A DNA stretch of 48,521 bases from Candidatus Thalassarchaeaceae archaeon. GTDB taxonomy: Archaea > Thermoplasmatota > Poseidoniia > Poseidoniales > Thalassarchaeaceae. Of the stretch, positions 20,161-30,017 are shown piece by piece. The notes under the pieces are model-generated. The model saw only the letters and a list, made by a program, of their open reading frames with translations, did no database searches and was not told the origin of the DNA. The stretch is taken from assembly GCA_030747675.1 (NCBI GenBank), contig JASLKH010000056.1:1-48521 (forward strand). Reading direction: 5' to 3'. The stretch's first letter is position 1. Each line of letters opens with the position of its first letter. The translations under genes were made by a program, and so were the position numbers.

Positions 20161-21573
20161 TTGATGGAGCCCATTGATCAAGCCACCTTACTCGAAGGTG
20201 TATTTGAACGAATACGCACTCATTTTGCTTGCAATGGTTACCGTGAAGAAAAGGTACGTGAATGGCTGACACCAGAGCAAATATCAGAATCTCTAGATAT
20301 TGCTGTGAAAGATGATGCAATTGATGCGGATGAATTATTGAAATTGGTTGATCAATATATTTCAATGTCAGTAAATACTCAACACCCCAATTTTTTGCAA
20401 CCGTTATGGGGCGGGCTATCCGCTGCAGGATTAGTTGGAGAAATTGTCACAGTGTTGACTAATACTAGCGTATACACTTGGGAATTAGCCCCAGTAGCAA
20501 CACTTGTAGAACAGGAAATGGTTGCAACACTTGGTGCAATGGCTGGTTGGGAATCGGTAGAAGGAACATTCACAACAGGGGGTTCTAATGCCAACATGCT
20601 AGCAATGATATTGGCCCGAGATCAAGCATTTCCAAACGCAATTACATCGGGTATCAATGGCTCGGAACTAGCCGTTTTCGTATCTGAAGACTCTCACTAT
20701 TCTCTCTTGATGTCGGCCCATGTTTTAGGCATTGGATCCGAAGGCGTCATCAAAATCGAAACCGATATTGATGGAAGAATGAAACCATCAGCTTTACAGC
20801 AAGCCATCACTGAATGCCGGAAAACATCCCGTACACCAGTTTGTGTTATTGCAACTAGTGGAACGACAGTTCGAGGGGCCTTCGACCCCTTGGAAGAAAT
20901 ATCATCTATTTGTAAATCTGAAAATATTTGGTTACACGTGGATGCAGCACTCGGCGGCGCTTGCCTATTTTCCTCTAAACACAGCCATTTAATGAAAGGA
21001 GTTGAAAGAGCCGACAGTCTAACTTGGGACCCTCACAAAGTAATGGGAGTTCCAATTACTTGCTCGACACTTTTAACACCCCACGCGGGGGCCCTCATGA
21101 ATACATGTTCTTATGTCGAATCGGCTCATTATTTGTTCCATGAACCTGGAATAGAATACGATTTGGGTCGCACAAGTCTTCAATGTGGAAGGCGTGTTGA
21201 TGCACTTAAATTATGGATATCATGGAAGGCTGAAGGAAATACAGGGTGGAAAAAACAAATTGAACACTATTTGGAATTGGCAGAATATCTAGAGGATGAA
21301 GTCAACAAAGATTCGATGTTGGAATTAATGTCGTCCAGAACGTTCACCAACGTTTGTTTAAGGTACCGTCCACAAAACCTTGATGTCACCGAATTAAATA
21401 ATCTCAATGAGGCAATTCGGCAAAAAATGATTTTCGATGGTAACTTTATGACAAGCCTCACTCAGATAAAAGGACAAACAATTCTACGACCTGTTATTTG
21501 CAACTCTGCGGTTGATAAGAAAAGCATTGATGACTTTTTGAGCGAAATCCACCGAATTGCAAAAGATGTCTAA
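20161..21573 (+). CDS. PLP-dependent group II amino acid decarboxylase
   Basis: HPNFLQPLWGGLSAAGLVGEI, FTTGGSNANMLA, IATSGTTVRGAFDPLEEI, HVDAALGGACLFS, SLTWDPHKVMGVP. Confidence 0.88.
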   Translation: MMEPIDQATLLEGVFERIRTHFACNGYREEKVREWLTPEQISESLDIAVKDDAIDADELLKLVDQYISMSVNTQHPNFLQPLWGGLSAAGLVGEIVTVLTNTSVYTWELAPVATLVEQEMVATLGAMAGWESVEGTFTTGGSNANMLAMILARDQAFPNAITSGINGSELAVFVSEDSHYSLLMSAHVLGIGSEGVIKIETDIDGRMKPSALQQAITECRKTSRTPVCVIATSGTTVRGAFDPLEEISSICKSENIWLHVDAALGGACLFSSKHSHLMKGVERADSLTWDPHKVMGVPITCSTLLTPHAGALMNTCSYVESAHYLFHEPGIEYDLGRTSLQCGRRVDALKLWISWKAEGNTGWKKQIEHYLELAEYLEDEVNKDSMLELMSSRTFTNVCLRYRPQNLDVTELNNLNEAIRQKMIFDGNFMTSLTQIKGQTILRPVICNSAVDKKSIDDFLSEIHRIAKDV

Positions 21574-22007
21574 CTTCTATGATAGGGAGAACCCCTTTCA
21601 ATTTCACTTGCTCTGTATAATTGTTCTAATAAAACAACAGCCGCCATTTCGTATGTCATCGTCAATGGACCCAATGATATTAAGGGGAATTTAGAAGAAA
21701 TATCCTCACAGTACCCGTCGACTGGCCCTACAGCCAAGTGGATTGATTTTGAAGACAATTTCCACCTTTTCCAATTATCCACCATCCATTCGGTGGTCCC
21801 CGCCTCCCCATTTTCATCGAGTAATATCAAAGTAGAACCCCCCACCATCCCTTTGATTTTTTCTAAGTATTCATCGTGATCTAATTTATCAGAATGAGCA
21901 ACTAAAGAGACGCCCCGGCCACCCAACCTTTCTGAATATTTTTGAATAAGGTGGGAATATCCCTTTTCCCTAGTTTTCCCATGAGTATGAACAAAGATTC
22001 TCCCCAT
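21570..22007 (-). CDS. rlmH: RlmH-like SPOUT rRNA methyltransferase; start proposed at MGRIFVHTHGK (track ORF begins 22139)
   Basis: LDENGEAGTTEWM, AVGPVDGY, LTMTYEMAAVVLLEQLYRASEIERGSPYH. Confidence 0.82.
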   Translation of the reverse strand: MGRIFVHTHGKTREKGYSHLIQKYSERLGGRGVSLVAHSDKLDHDEYLEKIKGMVGGSTLILLDENGEAGTTEWMVDNWKRWKLSSKSIHLAVGPVDGYCEDISSKFPLISLGPLTMTYEMAAVVLLEQLYRASEIERGSPYHRS

Positions 22008-22085
22008 GAAATGTCGTAGCAGCCACGCCACCATCATAGTTGGGGCCGTGCGAAGTCTCAAGGACATTGACCGAAAGGACGAATT

Positions 22086-22418
22086 ATGGGTTGGTGGCCA
22101 TTCTCCCGTCGAAAGAAAACATTTTCTGATAATCCACACATGAAGGGCACACGCGCATGGCTCACTGAATTACGTGAATTGGCCGAGCGAAATTTCAACA
22201 ACCACATCGAAGGTCAACGATTAATTCATCAATTGAAAGTTGAATGGAAAGAAGCGTTATCGGAGAATGAAATGTCTTTGGAACTTCACGAAGGCCTCCA
22301 TAGACGAGCATTCCGGCTATTGAATGCAGACGCTCAAGACTGGCTTGCATGGCTCGACGATGATGATTTTTGGCAACCAGGATGGAAGGGAGATGACGGA
22401 GTTCCTACGAGTCATTAG
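22086..22418 (+). CDS. Hypothetical protein
   Basis: 110-aa ORF. Confidence 0.55.
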   Translation: MGWWPFSRRKKTFSDNPHMKGTRAWLTELRELAERNFNNHIEGQRLIHQLKVEWKEALSENEMSLELHEGLHRRAFRLLNADAQDWLAWLDDDDFWQPGWKGDDGVPTSH

Positions 22419-22453
22419 CATGGATTCAAATCTGAAAACCCAACCCCCTAATT

Positions 22454-23170
22454 ATGTGGGCATGGATTGCATTTCTGGCAACTACATCCTCAACCCTGCT
22501 CTGGATGAGCAGAGATCAACCATTTCCCGAAATTAGTGCACGTTGGGGATGGATAATTCTTCTCATTTCAGGAATATTAGCAATTGCCACTCAGTCACCA
22601 AGAGCAACAAATGAGTACCTTGCCCCCATTTTATCAGCAGCGATCGGAGGCCTAGGGGTGGTCATAGGAGTAAGGCACAGCTCGATTACAAAACGCGATG
22701 TTTTAGTGGCCCCATTTGCGGGATTATGGCTTGCCGTGGGTACAATCACCCTACTCACCAAAACATGGCCCGATTACAATCAAACCGAGCAAATTACAGG
22801 CTTCATCTTAGCAACGCTTGTTGTAGCATTAGAGACTTTTTTGTTTTGGAAAGGCCTCATCATAGGGATACAAGGTGTGACTTGGTCCCAAGCAGCCCTC
22901 CGCCAACTTGACAGAGGTTTGATAGTAGGTGATCGCGGTTCTATATCCATGTTTGAAAAGTCATGGGATGTAGAAGAATCATGGTTAGATGCGATGAGTC
23001 ACGCAGCCCTCTATCGAATACATGAACATCAAAATAACCCAAAACTAGCAGCAAAACACGCCCAGTTGCTAGAACGTTTGGGTGGAGAAGAAGTAGTTGA
23101 TTCTGCGTGGTTAGAAACAATAGATAAATGTATAAAACGACTAAAAAAACCGATTTTAGAAGAAGAGTGA
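22454..23170 (+). CDS. Hypothetical multi-pass membrane protein
   Basis: Several hydrophobic segments in the N-terminal two thirds. Confidence 0.65.
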   Translation: MWAWIAFLATTSSTLLWMSRDQPFPEISARWGWIILLISGILAIATQSPRATNEYLAPILSAAIGGLGVVIGVRHSSITKRDVLVAPFAGLWLAVGTITLLTKTWPDYNQTEQITGFILATLVVALETFLFWKGLIIGIQGVTWSQAALRQLDRGLIVGDRGSISMFEKSWDVEESWLDAMSHAALYRIHEHQNNPKLAAKHAQLLERLGGEEVVDSAWLETIDKCIKRLKKPILEEE

Positions 23171-23235
23171 AACAATCTTGGGGGATGTGGAGCATGCTCA
23201 GCAAGGGCTTAAATGATACAATGACCAATTAACTA

Positions 23236-23571
23236 ATGACTAACGTGAAAATCTACAAAGGAATAAAGATCAATAGCGCAAAAATTGGTTGGGCCATAGT
23301 TGTAATCTGGTTCAGTGCCAACCTACTCTCCCAGGCACTATACATGGGACTCCATGGCACACCCTACAATGCTTCAGCAATGCTATCGTCGGTAGGGGTG
23401 TGGTATTGGGGCCTACTCGTACTGGAATTGGTTGTATGGGTACTCTTCGGTATGTTGGTTGTTAGCCGAGTCCGTTTACGAATAGCTGTTCGTCAGCGAC
23501 ATTTAGAAAACACCATTTCATCATTACATATACCACCGATGGTTATCCCAACAATAGACCCAAAACCTTAG
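23236..23571 (+). CDS. Hypothetical small membrane protein
   Basis: Two hydrophobic segments. Confidence 0.55.
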   Translation: MTNVKIYKGIKINSAKIGWAIVVIWFSANLLSQALYMGLHGTPYNASAMLSSVGVWYWGLLVLELVVWVLFGMLVVSRVRLRIAVRQRHLENTISSLHIPPMVIPTIDPKP

Positions 23572-23617
23572 GCGAAAGTGCCATGAAAGGAAACCATCTC
23601 CAAGGGGTGGGGCAGAG

Positions 23618-24265
23618 ATGGTACGAATCACAAAAGTTCACACTGGGGGTGGCGATAAGGGAAACACCTCATTGCTCTCAGGAAACAGAGTATCTAAATC
23701 TCATCCAAGAATAGAATTAGTTGGAACGATTGACGAGTTGAACTCGGTTGTAGGCTTAGTACGTGCTGAATTAAATCGACAGAGTGCAACACATTCAGAC
23801 GGGGGCCCCCGGGCAACAGTTCGGAAAGTGACCAACTCAATATCCTCAAAATTAGAACTAATTCAGCAGGAATTATTTGATATTGGAGCTGAATGTGCAT
23901 GCCATCCCTCAGATTTACCAGAAGCCATGGGTGTTATTGGGATGGCCCAAGCAGATCGTATTTGCGAAGAAATGAATGAGATGCTGCTTGAATTAGAGCC
24001 CCTCGAATCATTTGTTTTACCAACAGGATCTCCACTGGTTGCATCCATTCATCTTGCCCGAACTGTAACCCGTAGAACAGAAAGAACCGTGATAAAGGTC
24101 CGAGAAAGTGAGGGAAAAGACTCTGTTAGGGCTGAAACCATTGCATACCTCAACCGACTATCAGATTGGTTTTTCGTATCAAGTAGGTGGATTACAACCA
24201 CACTTGGCGATGAAGAAATTCTTTGGGTCCCAATTGGTAAAAGAGGAATGGAAGAGATTGAGTAA
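23618..24265 (+). CDS. PduO-type ATP:cob(I)alamin adenosyltransferase
   Basis: VRITKVHTGGGDKGNTSLLSGNRVSKSHPRIELVGTIDELNSVVGL; FVLPTGSPLVASIHLARTVTRRTER; LNRLSDWFFVSSRW. Confidence 0.95.
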   Translation: MVRITKVHTGGGDKGNTSLLSGNRVSKSHPRIELVGTIDELNSVVGLVRAELNRQSATHSDGGPRATVRKVTNSISSKLELIQQELFDIGAECACHPSDLPEAMGVIGMAQADRICEEMNEMLLELEPLESFVLPTGSPLVASIHLARTVTRRTERTVIKVRESEGKDSVRAETIAYLNRLSDWFFVSSRWITTTLGDEEILWVPIGKRGMEEIE

Positions 24266-24282
24266 TTCACAATCTAAATTTC

Positions 24283-24693
24283 TTAATCCCTACCTAGGGA
24301 TTGAAGTTGAGCCCTCGCCCCTTTCAACACTCTTTTACTTTGATCAAAAGTCAATTGGGCTTCAGCTCCATCCCAATCAACCCACATGTAATTCCGATGC
24401 TCGTGGCTAAGTGAAATATCATATTCATCAGTTTCCCCGATGTACCAATAAACTTGTTTGACAACAACCTTCCCTTTACGAGTAAAATCATATTCAGTCC
24501 GCATTCGCCAATCTTCAATTAGCTCCACACTCGAAATACCCGTTTCTTCTTTTAATTCCCTTAGTGCAGTATGGTGAAAGTCTTCATCAGTTGGTTCATA
24601 GTGACCTTTTGGAAATCCCCAGTGACCTTGTGGGTATTGCAATAGTAGAACACTACCGAAATTGACCAAAACGACTCCACAGGAGGTCTCCAT
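24283..24693 (-). CDS. NUDIX hydrolase (Ap4A hydrolase-like)
   Basis: GFPKGHYEPTDEDFHHTALRELKEETGI NUDIX box. Confidence 0.9.
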   Translation of the reverse strand: METSCGVVLVNFGSVLLLQYPQGHWGFPKGHYEPTDEDFHHTALRELKEETGISSVELIEDWRMRTEYDFTRKGKVVVKQVYWYIGETDEYDISLSHEHRNYMWVDWDGAEAQLTFDQSKRVLKGARAQLQSLGRD

Positions 24694-24799
24694 GACACGG
24701 TATCAACGCACAATACTAATTCATTTCGGATAGCCAGCATCAACATACATCAATGCTAAGAGCAAGATTCAGAGAGGAGCAACGCTAGGGGGCAATTGA

Positions 24800-25807
24800 A
24801 TGGACGCAATAGTGGATACTAAAATCACAAAAATTGTTGCTGATGGTGATTTGGACGGACTCCTTTCCGCTGCTATTTTGCATAGAATTTGGCCCGATGC
24901 AACAATACATTTCACTCACCCAGCTGAGGTGAGGAGCGGTGGAGTTGACAATCACATTGGAAGAGAAACTGCGATGGTAGATCTACCATTCCATCCTAAT
25001 TGCGGCCTTCATATAGATCATCACCTAACGAATAAACCAACTTATGAGCAGGAACAAATAGCTGCCGAACAAGGATGTAAAATTATTTGGAACGACGCTT
25101 TAAGCGCGGCAAGAGTTTGTTTTGACACATTTCGAAAACATGTTGATATTTCAGACTTTGAAATGTGGATGCCAATGGTTGACAAACTAGATGGCGGCAA
25201 GATATCAGCTACTGAATTCCTTTCTGATAACCCCATCATGTGGATTGGAAGAACAATCGACACCACAGATTTACCTTATTGTCGATTATTACTCGAACAA
25301 CTTGCATTGGGACACTCCCCAAAAGAAATAATTGAAATTGAAGAGGTGGGGGCAAAGGTTTCTGAAGCCAGAATAAATTTTGAAAACCTTCGGAAAACAC
25401 TTTCTGATCATTTATACATCGTAGACAGACTCGCAATCGTCCGTTTAGAAGAAAAGGGTTTCCGGACAAATGGATACCTCGTCACGGCACACGCCGGCAA
25501 ATCGTGTGATGCATGTATGATTATCCATGGGTACACTGATGGAGAAATTAGTGACAAATCAAAATGGCCTCTTTCCGCCTCTTTTTATTCCAACTCATTT
25601 TTGCATAAACAAAGTCCAATATTCGATTTAACCAGATTAGCTACCGCATTCGACGTTGATGGTGGTGGACATGCAGGGGCTTGCGGCTGCCGAATTCAGC
25701 CATTGTCTGAATCAGGAACCATAGAAAATAGGCCAATAACGAGTTCCGATATTGAACGAAATATCAATGCATGGCAGCGGCTGTGGAGTCAGCGGAAATC
25801 ACGTTAA
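24800..25807 (+). CDS. DHH-family phosphoesterase
   Basis: ADGDLDGLLSAAIL, MVDLPFH, HIDHHL, GGGHAGACGCR. Confidence 0.82.
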   Translation: MDAIVDTKITKIVADGDLDGLLSAAILHRIWPDATIHFTHPAEVRSGGVDNHIGRETAMVDLPFHPNCGLHIDHHLTNKPTYEQEQIAAEQGCKIIWNDALSAARVCFDTFRKHVDISDFEMWMPMVDKLDGGKISATEFLSDNPIMWIGRTIDTTDLPYCRLLLEQLALGHSPKEIIEIEEVGAKVSEARINFENLRKTLSDHLYIVDRLAIVRLEEKGFRTNGYLVTAHAGKSCDACMIIHGYTDGEISDKSKWPLSASFYSNSFLHKQSPIFDLTRLATAFDVDGGGHAGACGCRIQPLSESGTIENRPITSSDIERNINAWQRLWSQRKSR

Positions 25808-26308
25808 CAATTGCATTAACCATAGAAATCCCAGAAATGCATGAATAACAATTAGGGCAATAATAACATCAGACGCCCTCCCATGTTGCAATTTTTCTCG
25901 AGCGGAAGAAACACCCTGTTCACGAAGCGATTTTACTTTCCGACCTTTGTACCACAACATAGTAACGAGTCCCAGTCCGAGAACTCCCCCTGCAGCATGA
26001 AGTGCACCTGCACTAGGTGGCAACAGGGCTTGGAAAAAGCCCACACCATCTAAATTTCGAGATTGATGTAATGCATTTCCTACAAATCCAGTAATTACAA
26101 CTAACCATGATAGCTTGTACAGCCTTTCCCCCAAACGTTCGTGCTTTGAAACTGCAACGACTCGATCATCACCTTTGAGTAATTTCCCCCTTTCCCTCCA
26201 CTGGTGCTGCTTCACCATCCATGCAATGACTGCTAAAGCGATCAAAGGATGAAGGAGAATAATAACGAGGTCAACACTCTCCATGTTAACCCGAACCCCT
26301 TCGAACAC
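25799..26308 (-). CDS. Integral membrane protein, about four TM, conserved-looking His residues (DUF4079-like, tentative)
   Basis: Hydrophobicity; LHPLIALAVIAWM, GNALHQS, ALHAAGGVLGLG, IHAFLGFLWLMQ. Confidence 0.6.
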   Translation of the reverse strand: MFEGVRVNMESVDLVIILLHPLIALAVIAWMVKQHQWRERGKLLKGDDRVVAVSKHERLGERLYKLSWLVVITGFVGNALHQSRNLDGVGFFQALLPPSAGALHAAGGVLGLGLVTMLWYKGRKVKSLREQGVSSAREKLQHGRASDVIIALIVIHAFLGFLWLMQLLT

Positions 26309-26385
26309 TTCAGCGCAGCGGCTCCGGCGATGTGTTCATTAGGGTCTGTTAACGGCACGACTTTGTACAGATAGGAGATAGCCCA

Positions 26386-29300
26386 TTGGAAGACAAATTA
26401 CAAGAGTGCCTCAACATGGTTACTAACAAAGCGGATTTAAGCAAATTGCGCAAATCCGCAGCATATGATTTGTTGGATAAACCATGGGTCGGTTTACTTG
26501 AATTTGTATTATCTAAAGACGCCCAACTGGAAACTTCAGGGGACAAGAAATCATCTCAACGACCCAGGGGTCCACGTGGTCGGGGGCGAAGTGGAAACCG
26601 CAATCCATTCGTTGCTTTACTTGAACCCACGAGTGCATTAATTACATCCGATGCACCACCAGGATACCGTTTAACTGCTCTACTTGTCCAACGCTCATTG
26701 TCTTCTAACCGGTGGAAACCAGAATGGGATAACGACATTGAAAAACTTCGAGATACTTGTAAATCAGGTATTCACCCCGTCTGGTCAGAAATGGCACAAA
26801 AAAGCCACATTATTTCGGAATTAATGTCATACCCAACAAAGAAACCCAAGGCGAGGCAAGGCAACATCAAAAGTTGGGTCGAAGGAGCAAAAATAGATCC
26901 CAATAACAACGAAGCGGTAATCGGTTGGTTGAATGCACCAAACCCATTCAATCTCAACTCAGAAGTAGAGCAAGCAATTCAACGGATAGCAAAAGATATT
27001 ATGAAAAATCGCGCATCGGAAAAACATCTTCTCGCCCTGGAAAAATTAGAAGGAAACCCAAGTCTAATACGAGCAATCATTCACACCAATATTTCCAAGG
27101 AAGCAGCCATTCCCGAACTTGAAAAAATCGTGGCAGAAGACAACGATGTGCAAAGCGTGGCTCAGAATATACTTGAAATAACCCAATTAAGAAATGGAAA
27201 TACTTCATACTGGAAAGCATGCTATTCAGTCAAGGGCGACGACCCTCTTTCCGTGGCCATGCGAAACCAATCATGGAAAAATATCCCTGATAATGCATCA
27301 TTATCTGTTTTAGAATTACAAGAAGGCATCGAGGCCCAAGAAGGTCCAATCGACCCGGCTCTAGAATGGGCACTTTTTGTGGCTCTAATTGGCGATAAAT
27401 TGTTTAAAGAAGCCGATGAATTGGTGTCGGGAATTTCTGTAATTGACAAATCAAGATTACCTCATATTCTCAAATTTTTATCAAATTACAACTCACCTAA
27501 ACTAGTAGAGAGGTTGACCGAAGAAATACACAAATTTAACCATGAAGAAATCATAGAAATCATGAATTCAGATGTTAGAAACACACTTCGAGTATCTGCT
27601 GCTTTAGAATTACAAAAAGAAGGAGGGGATCCATGGGTTGAACACCAAAACTTGGCTTTAGATATAGTTGGCCAAGCAGGCAATGCCTCCCAAATAGGCA
27701 CAATTTTGAGGAAAATAGACAACTCGGCAGAAAAACATCCATATCTAACTTTACTTGTTTACCATTTATTAGATGCAAGTGCCAAAGAAGATCTGCGAGA
27801 ATGGGCAACATCTTCACGTGTTATTTCAATTACAACTTTAGCAAAAGGTTCAGTAAATGACCCTAATACAGCATCTAATAATTTGATTAAAATTCTTGAA
27901 GGCGCCCCTTCGGAAATAGCACCCATACACGCATGCCTTGATCCAAGCGGAATCAAGGCGTTCAATCAATGCCGCCGGGCATTAATGGACGAAGGCGACG
28001 GACTTGTTGCTAAAAATTTACTAGACGAACTTGAAAATTCGGTGAAGAACTCGGGCATGAAACCAATTGAGGAGAATTTATTCATTGCAGTAATTACCGA
28101 CTTACGATTTAACCGAGTGCTCAACCTTCTTGAAAATGGTAAAAAAGAAGATGTAGCAGTGGCGGAAACCTCCCTAAATACGCTAATTGGTAAGACGCCC
28201 CGAATGCGAATAATGGGTGAAGCAAGACAAGCAATCCTCGAATATGGACTATCAATTCCTGCACTTTCTGATTGGCACCGCGAAAATATTCCTTCTTCAC
28301 CGTGGCACCGTCTTATTTTGGCATTTATTGATGTTAGAGATGACAAGCAACTGTCAGCTGCCCGAGGGTTGCGGGATTCGAGTCGAATAGATATTTTCAG
28401 TTACGAAGAAAGGGTTAGATTAGCCAGACGTGCACTAATATTATTTGCACACGCAGGTGAATGGCGTTTGGCTGTTGAAATGCTCGAGAATCCGCATCAA
28501 AGTGCATTAAAGTCTGCTCTAACAAATCAATTCCAATTGTACCTCCACGTTTGTAATGAACAGTCAAAAGGACGCTCCGGCCCCGCTTTAGAACACATTC
28601 TACGTTCCATCAAAAGAGAAGAGGAGTATGACTATGAAAACCCAGAAGGAGAAACAGAGAAACGGACACGTACCACTTACCCTTCTGACGAATTGGATAG
28701 CATGTTCAATTACCCTAACATCCATGGTTTGCCCAAGGAACCATGGCAAGGTCGCATTAGGGCCGCATTGAACGGATTAACAGACAACCGAAGAAGCCCA
28801 ATGAGCCTACTCCAATCTCGCTTCAGAAATATCCTTACAGATAAAGGAACAGTTTCTGAAATTGAAGCGATCGCTAAAGAAGCTGCAGAACTCGACCCAA
28901 TTACTGGGCTAATGATGTTTGAAAGAGCAATAAATTCTGGACAATACTTGAATGAAAAGAAACCATTACTTCGCAGTCAAAAAGCAGTATATTCATTGCA
29001 CCAAGAACAAATCCCAATCAAATCAAGAATGAAATTTAGACATTTACAATTGAAACCAATGGTTTTGATAGACACAAATTTACTTATTGATGCCATAAAA
29101 GAGGAAATTCATCGAGAACTAGGCAACGAAACAGGATCCATCACTTATCAAGGAGGAAGCACATTTCATAGAAAGTTGTATTCTAAAGCAACCAAAAAAG
29201 AAATTGAGTGCTACATCCCATCAATCGTCATCAGTGAATTGATTGCTAGAACCAAGTCACCTCAAAAACTCCGAGAATTATTCACTCAAGATTTGATTGA

Positions 29301-29742
29301 AGATGATAATTGGGAAAAAGCAATTTCAAACCAAGTAGTTTCTGAAAAACGAGCAAAAGTTCTTCGAAATTACAACACATGGTCCCCTGGAGATGTAGAA
29401 CAACTTTCCACTGAGGCAAGTGCTTACAATAAATGTGTAGAAGAATTTCTTGTATCCCAATCGCCTATGTACCAGCGGATCACAGATTACAAATCTAGTA
29501 TGAATAAGAATACATCCAAGAATAGAACATCTATTCAGCGGCAGAAAATATACCCTGAGAGTGGAGACAGAGAAATTATGCGGGTAGGGCGCGCACTCTC
29601 TAATCAATCTATATGGGGCATAGGGTCGATACTTGTTGCCACGCGTGATTCGGACTTCACAGTAGGTTCAAAGATGCTAGAAGATAAGCTAGGATTTGGT
29701 GTGATACGAAAACTGGATGACCTGAATCAGAGGCTTAGGTAA
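26386..29742 (+). CDS. Large helical-repeat protein with basic RG-rich linker and C-terminal PIN-like nuclease domain (TTG start)
   Basis: RPRGPRGRGRSGNR; C-terminal MVLIDTNLLIDAI, YIPSIVISELIAR and SILVATRDSDFTVG fit the D/E/D-x-D spacing of PIN domains. Confidence 0.78.
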   Translation: MEDKLQECLNMVTNKADLSKLRKSAAYDLLDKPWVGLLEFVLSKDAQLETSGDKKSSQRPRGPRGRGRSGNRNPFVALLEPTSALITSDAPPGYRLTALLVQRSLSSNRWKPEWDNDIEKLRDTCKSGIHPVWSEMAQKSHIISELMSYPTKKPKARQGNIKSWVEGAKIDPNNNEAVIGWLNAPNPFNLNSEVEQAIQRIAKDIMKNRASEKHLLALEKLEGNPSLIRAIIHTNISKEAAIPELEKIVAEDNDVQSVAQNILEITQLRNGNTSYWKACYSVKGDDPLSVAMRNQSWKNIPDNASLSVLELQEGIEAQEGPIDPALEWALFVALIGDKLFKEADELVSGISVIDKSRLPHILKFLSNYNSPKLVERLTEEIHKFNHEEIIEIMNSDVRNTLRVSAALELQKEGGDPWVEHQNLALDIVGQAGNASQIGTILRKIDNSAEKHPYLTLLVYHLLDASAKEDLREWATSSRVISITTLAKGSVNDPNTASNNLIKILEGAPSEIAPIHACLDPSGIKAFNQCRRALMDEGDGLVAKNLLDELENSVKNSGMKPIEENLFIAVITDLRFNRVLNLLENGKKEDVAVAETSLNTLIGKTPRMRIMGEARQAILEYGLSIPALSDWHRENIPSSPWHRLILAFIDVRDDKQLSAARGLRDSSRIDIFSYEERVRLARRALILFAHAGEWRLAVEMLENPHQSALKSALTNQFQLYLHVCNEQSKGRSGPALEHILRSIKREEEYDYENPEGETEKRTRTTYPSDELDSMFNYPNIHGLPKEPWQGRIRAALNGLTDNRRSPMSLLQSRFRNILTDKGTVSEIEAIAKEAAELDPITGLMMFERAINSGQYLNEKKPLLRSQKAVYSLHQEQIPIKSRMKFRHLQLKPMVLIDTNLLIDAIKEEIHRELGNETGSITYQGGSTFHRKLYSKATKKEIECYIPSIVISELIARTKSPQKLRELFTQDLIEDDNWEKAISNQVVSEKRAKVLRNYNTWSPGDVEQLSTEASAYNKCVEEFLVSQSPMYQRITDYKSSMNKNTSKNRTSIQRQKIYPESGDREIMRVGRALSNQSIWGIGSILVATRDSDFTVGSKMLEDKLGFGVIRKLDDLNQRLR

Positions 29743-29796
29743 GCCAATAAACTAAAACTGTTAAAATCAATTAATTACAGTTAATTAAAAAAAAAA

Positions 29797-29989
29797 GTAA
29801 TTAATTTCAATTAATTTAATTATGGTGGAATATATCTCCAAAACCCGACACCCTGGTCGACTAAGCCGAATTGATTGATTCTAGAGGGTTTTTCCAAATG
29901 GACTCTAAAAACCCGATCCAAACGAGTGGGTCAACAGCTACACCGAAACTATCTCAAAATATGTAATTAATTGAAATTAATTCAATTAT
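29797..29989. repeat. AT-rich inverted repeat pair, 29797-29823 and 29963-29989
   Basis: gtaattaatttcaattaatttaattat and reverse complement of gtaattaattgaaattaattcaattat share aattaatttcaattaat. Confidence 0.65.
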
Positions 29990-30005
29990 TCCGAATAATA
30001 TCCGA

Positions 30006-30014
30006 ATTAAATAT
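30006..30014 (+). promoter_or_regulatory. Candidate archaeal TATA box for the 30-48 kb cluster
   Basis: ttaaatata lies about 30 nt upstream of ATG 30042, consistent with leaderless initiation. Confidence 0.45.
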
Positions 30015-30017
30015 AAG

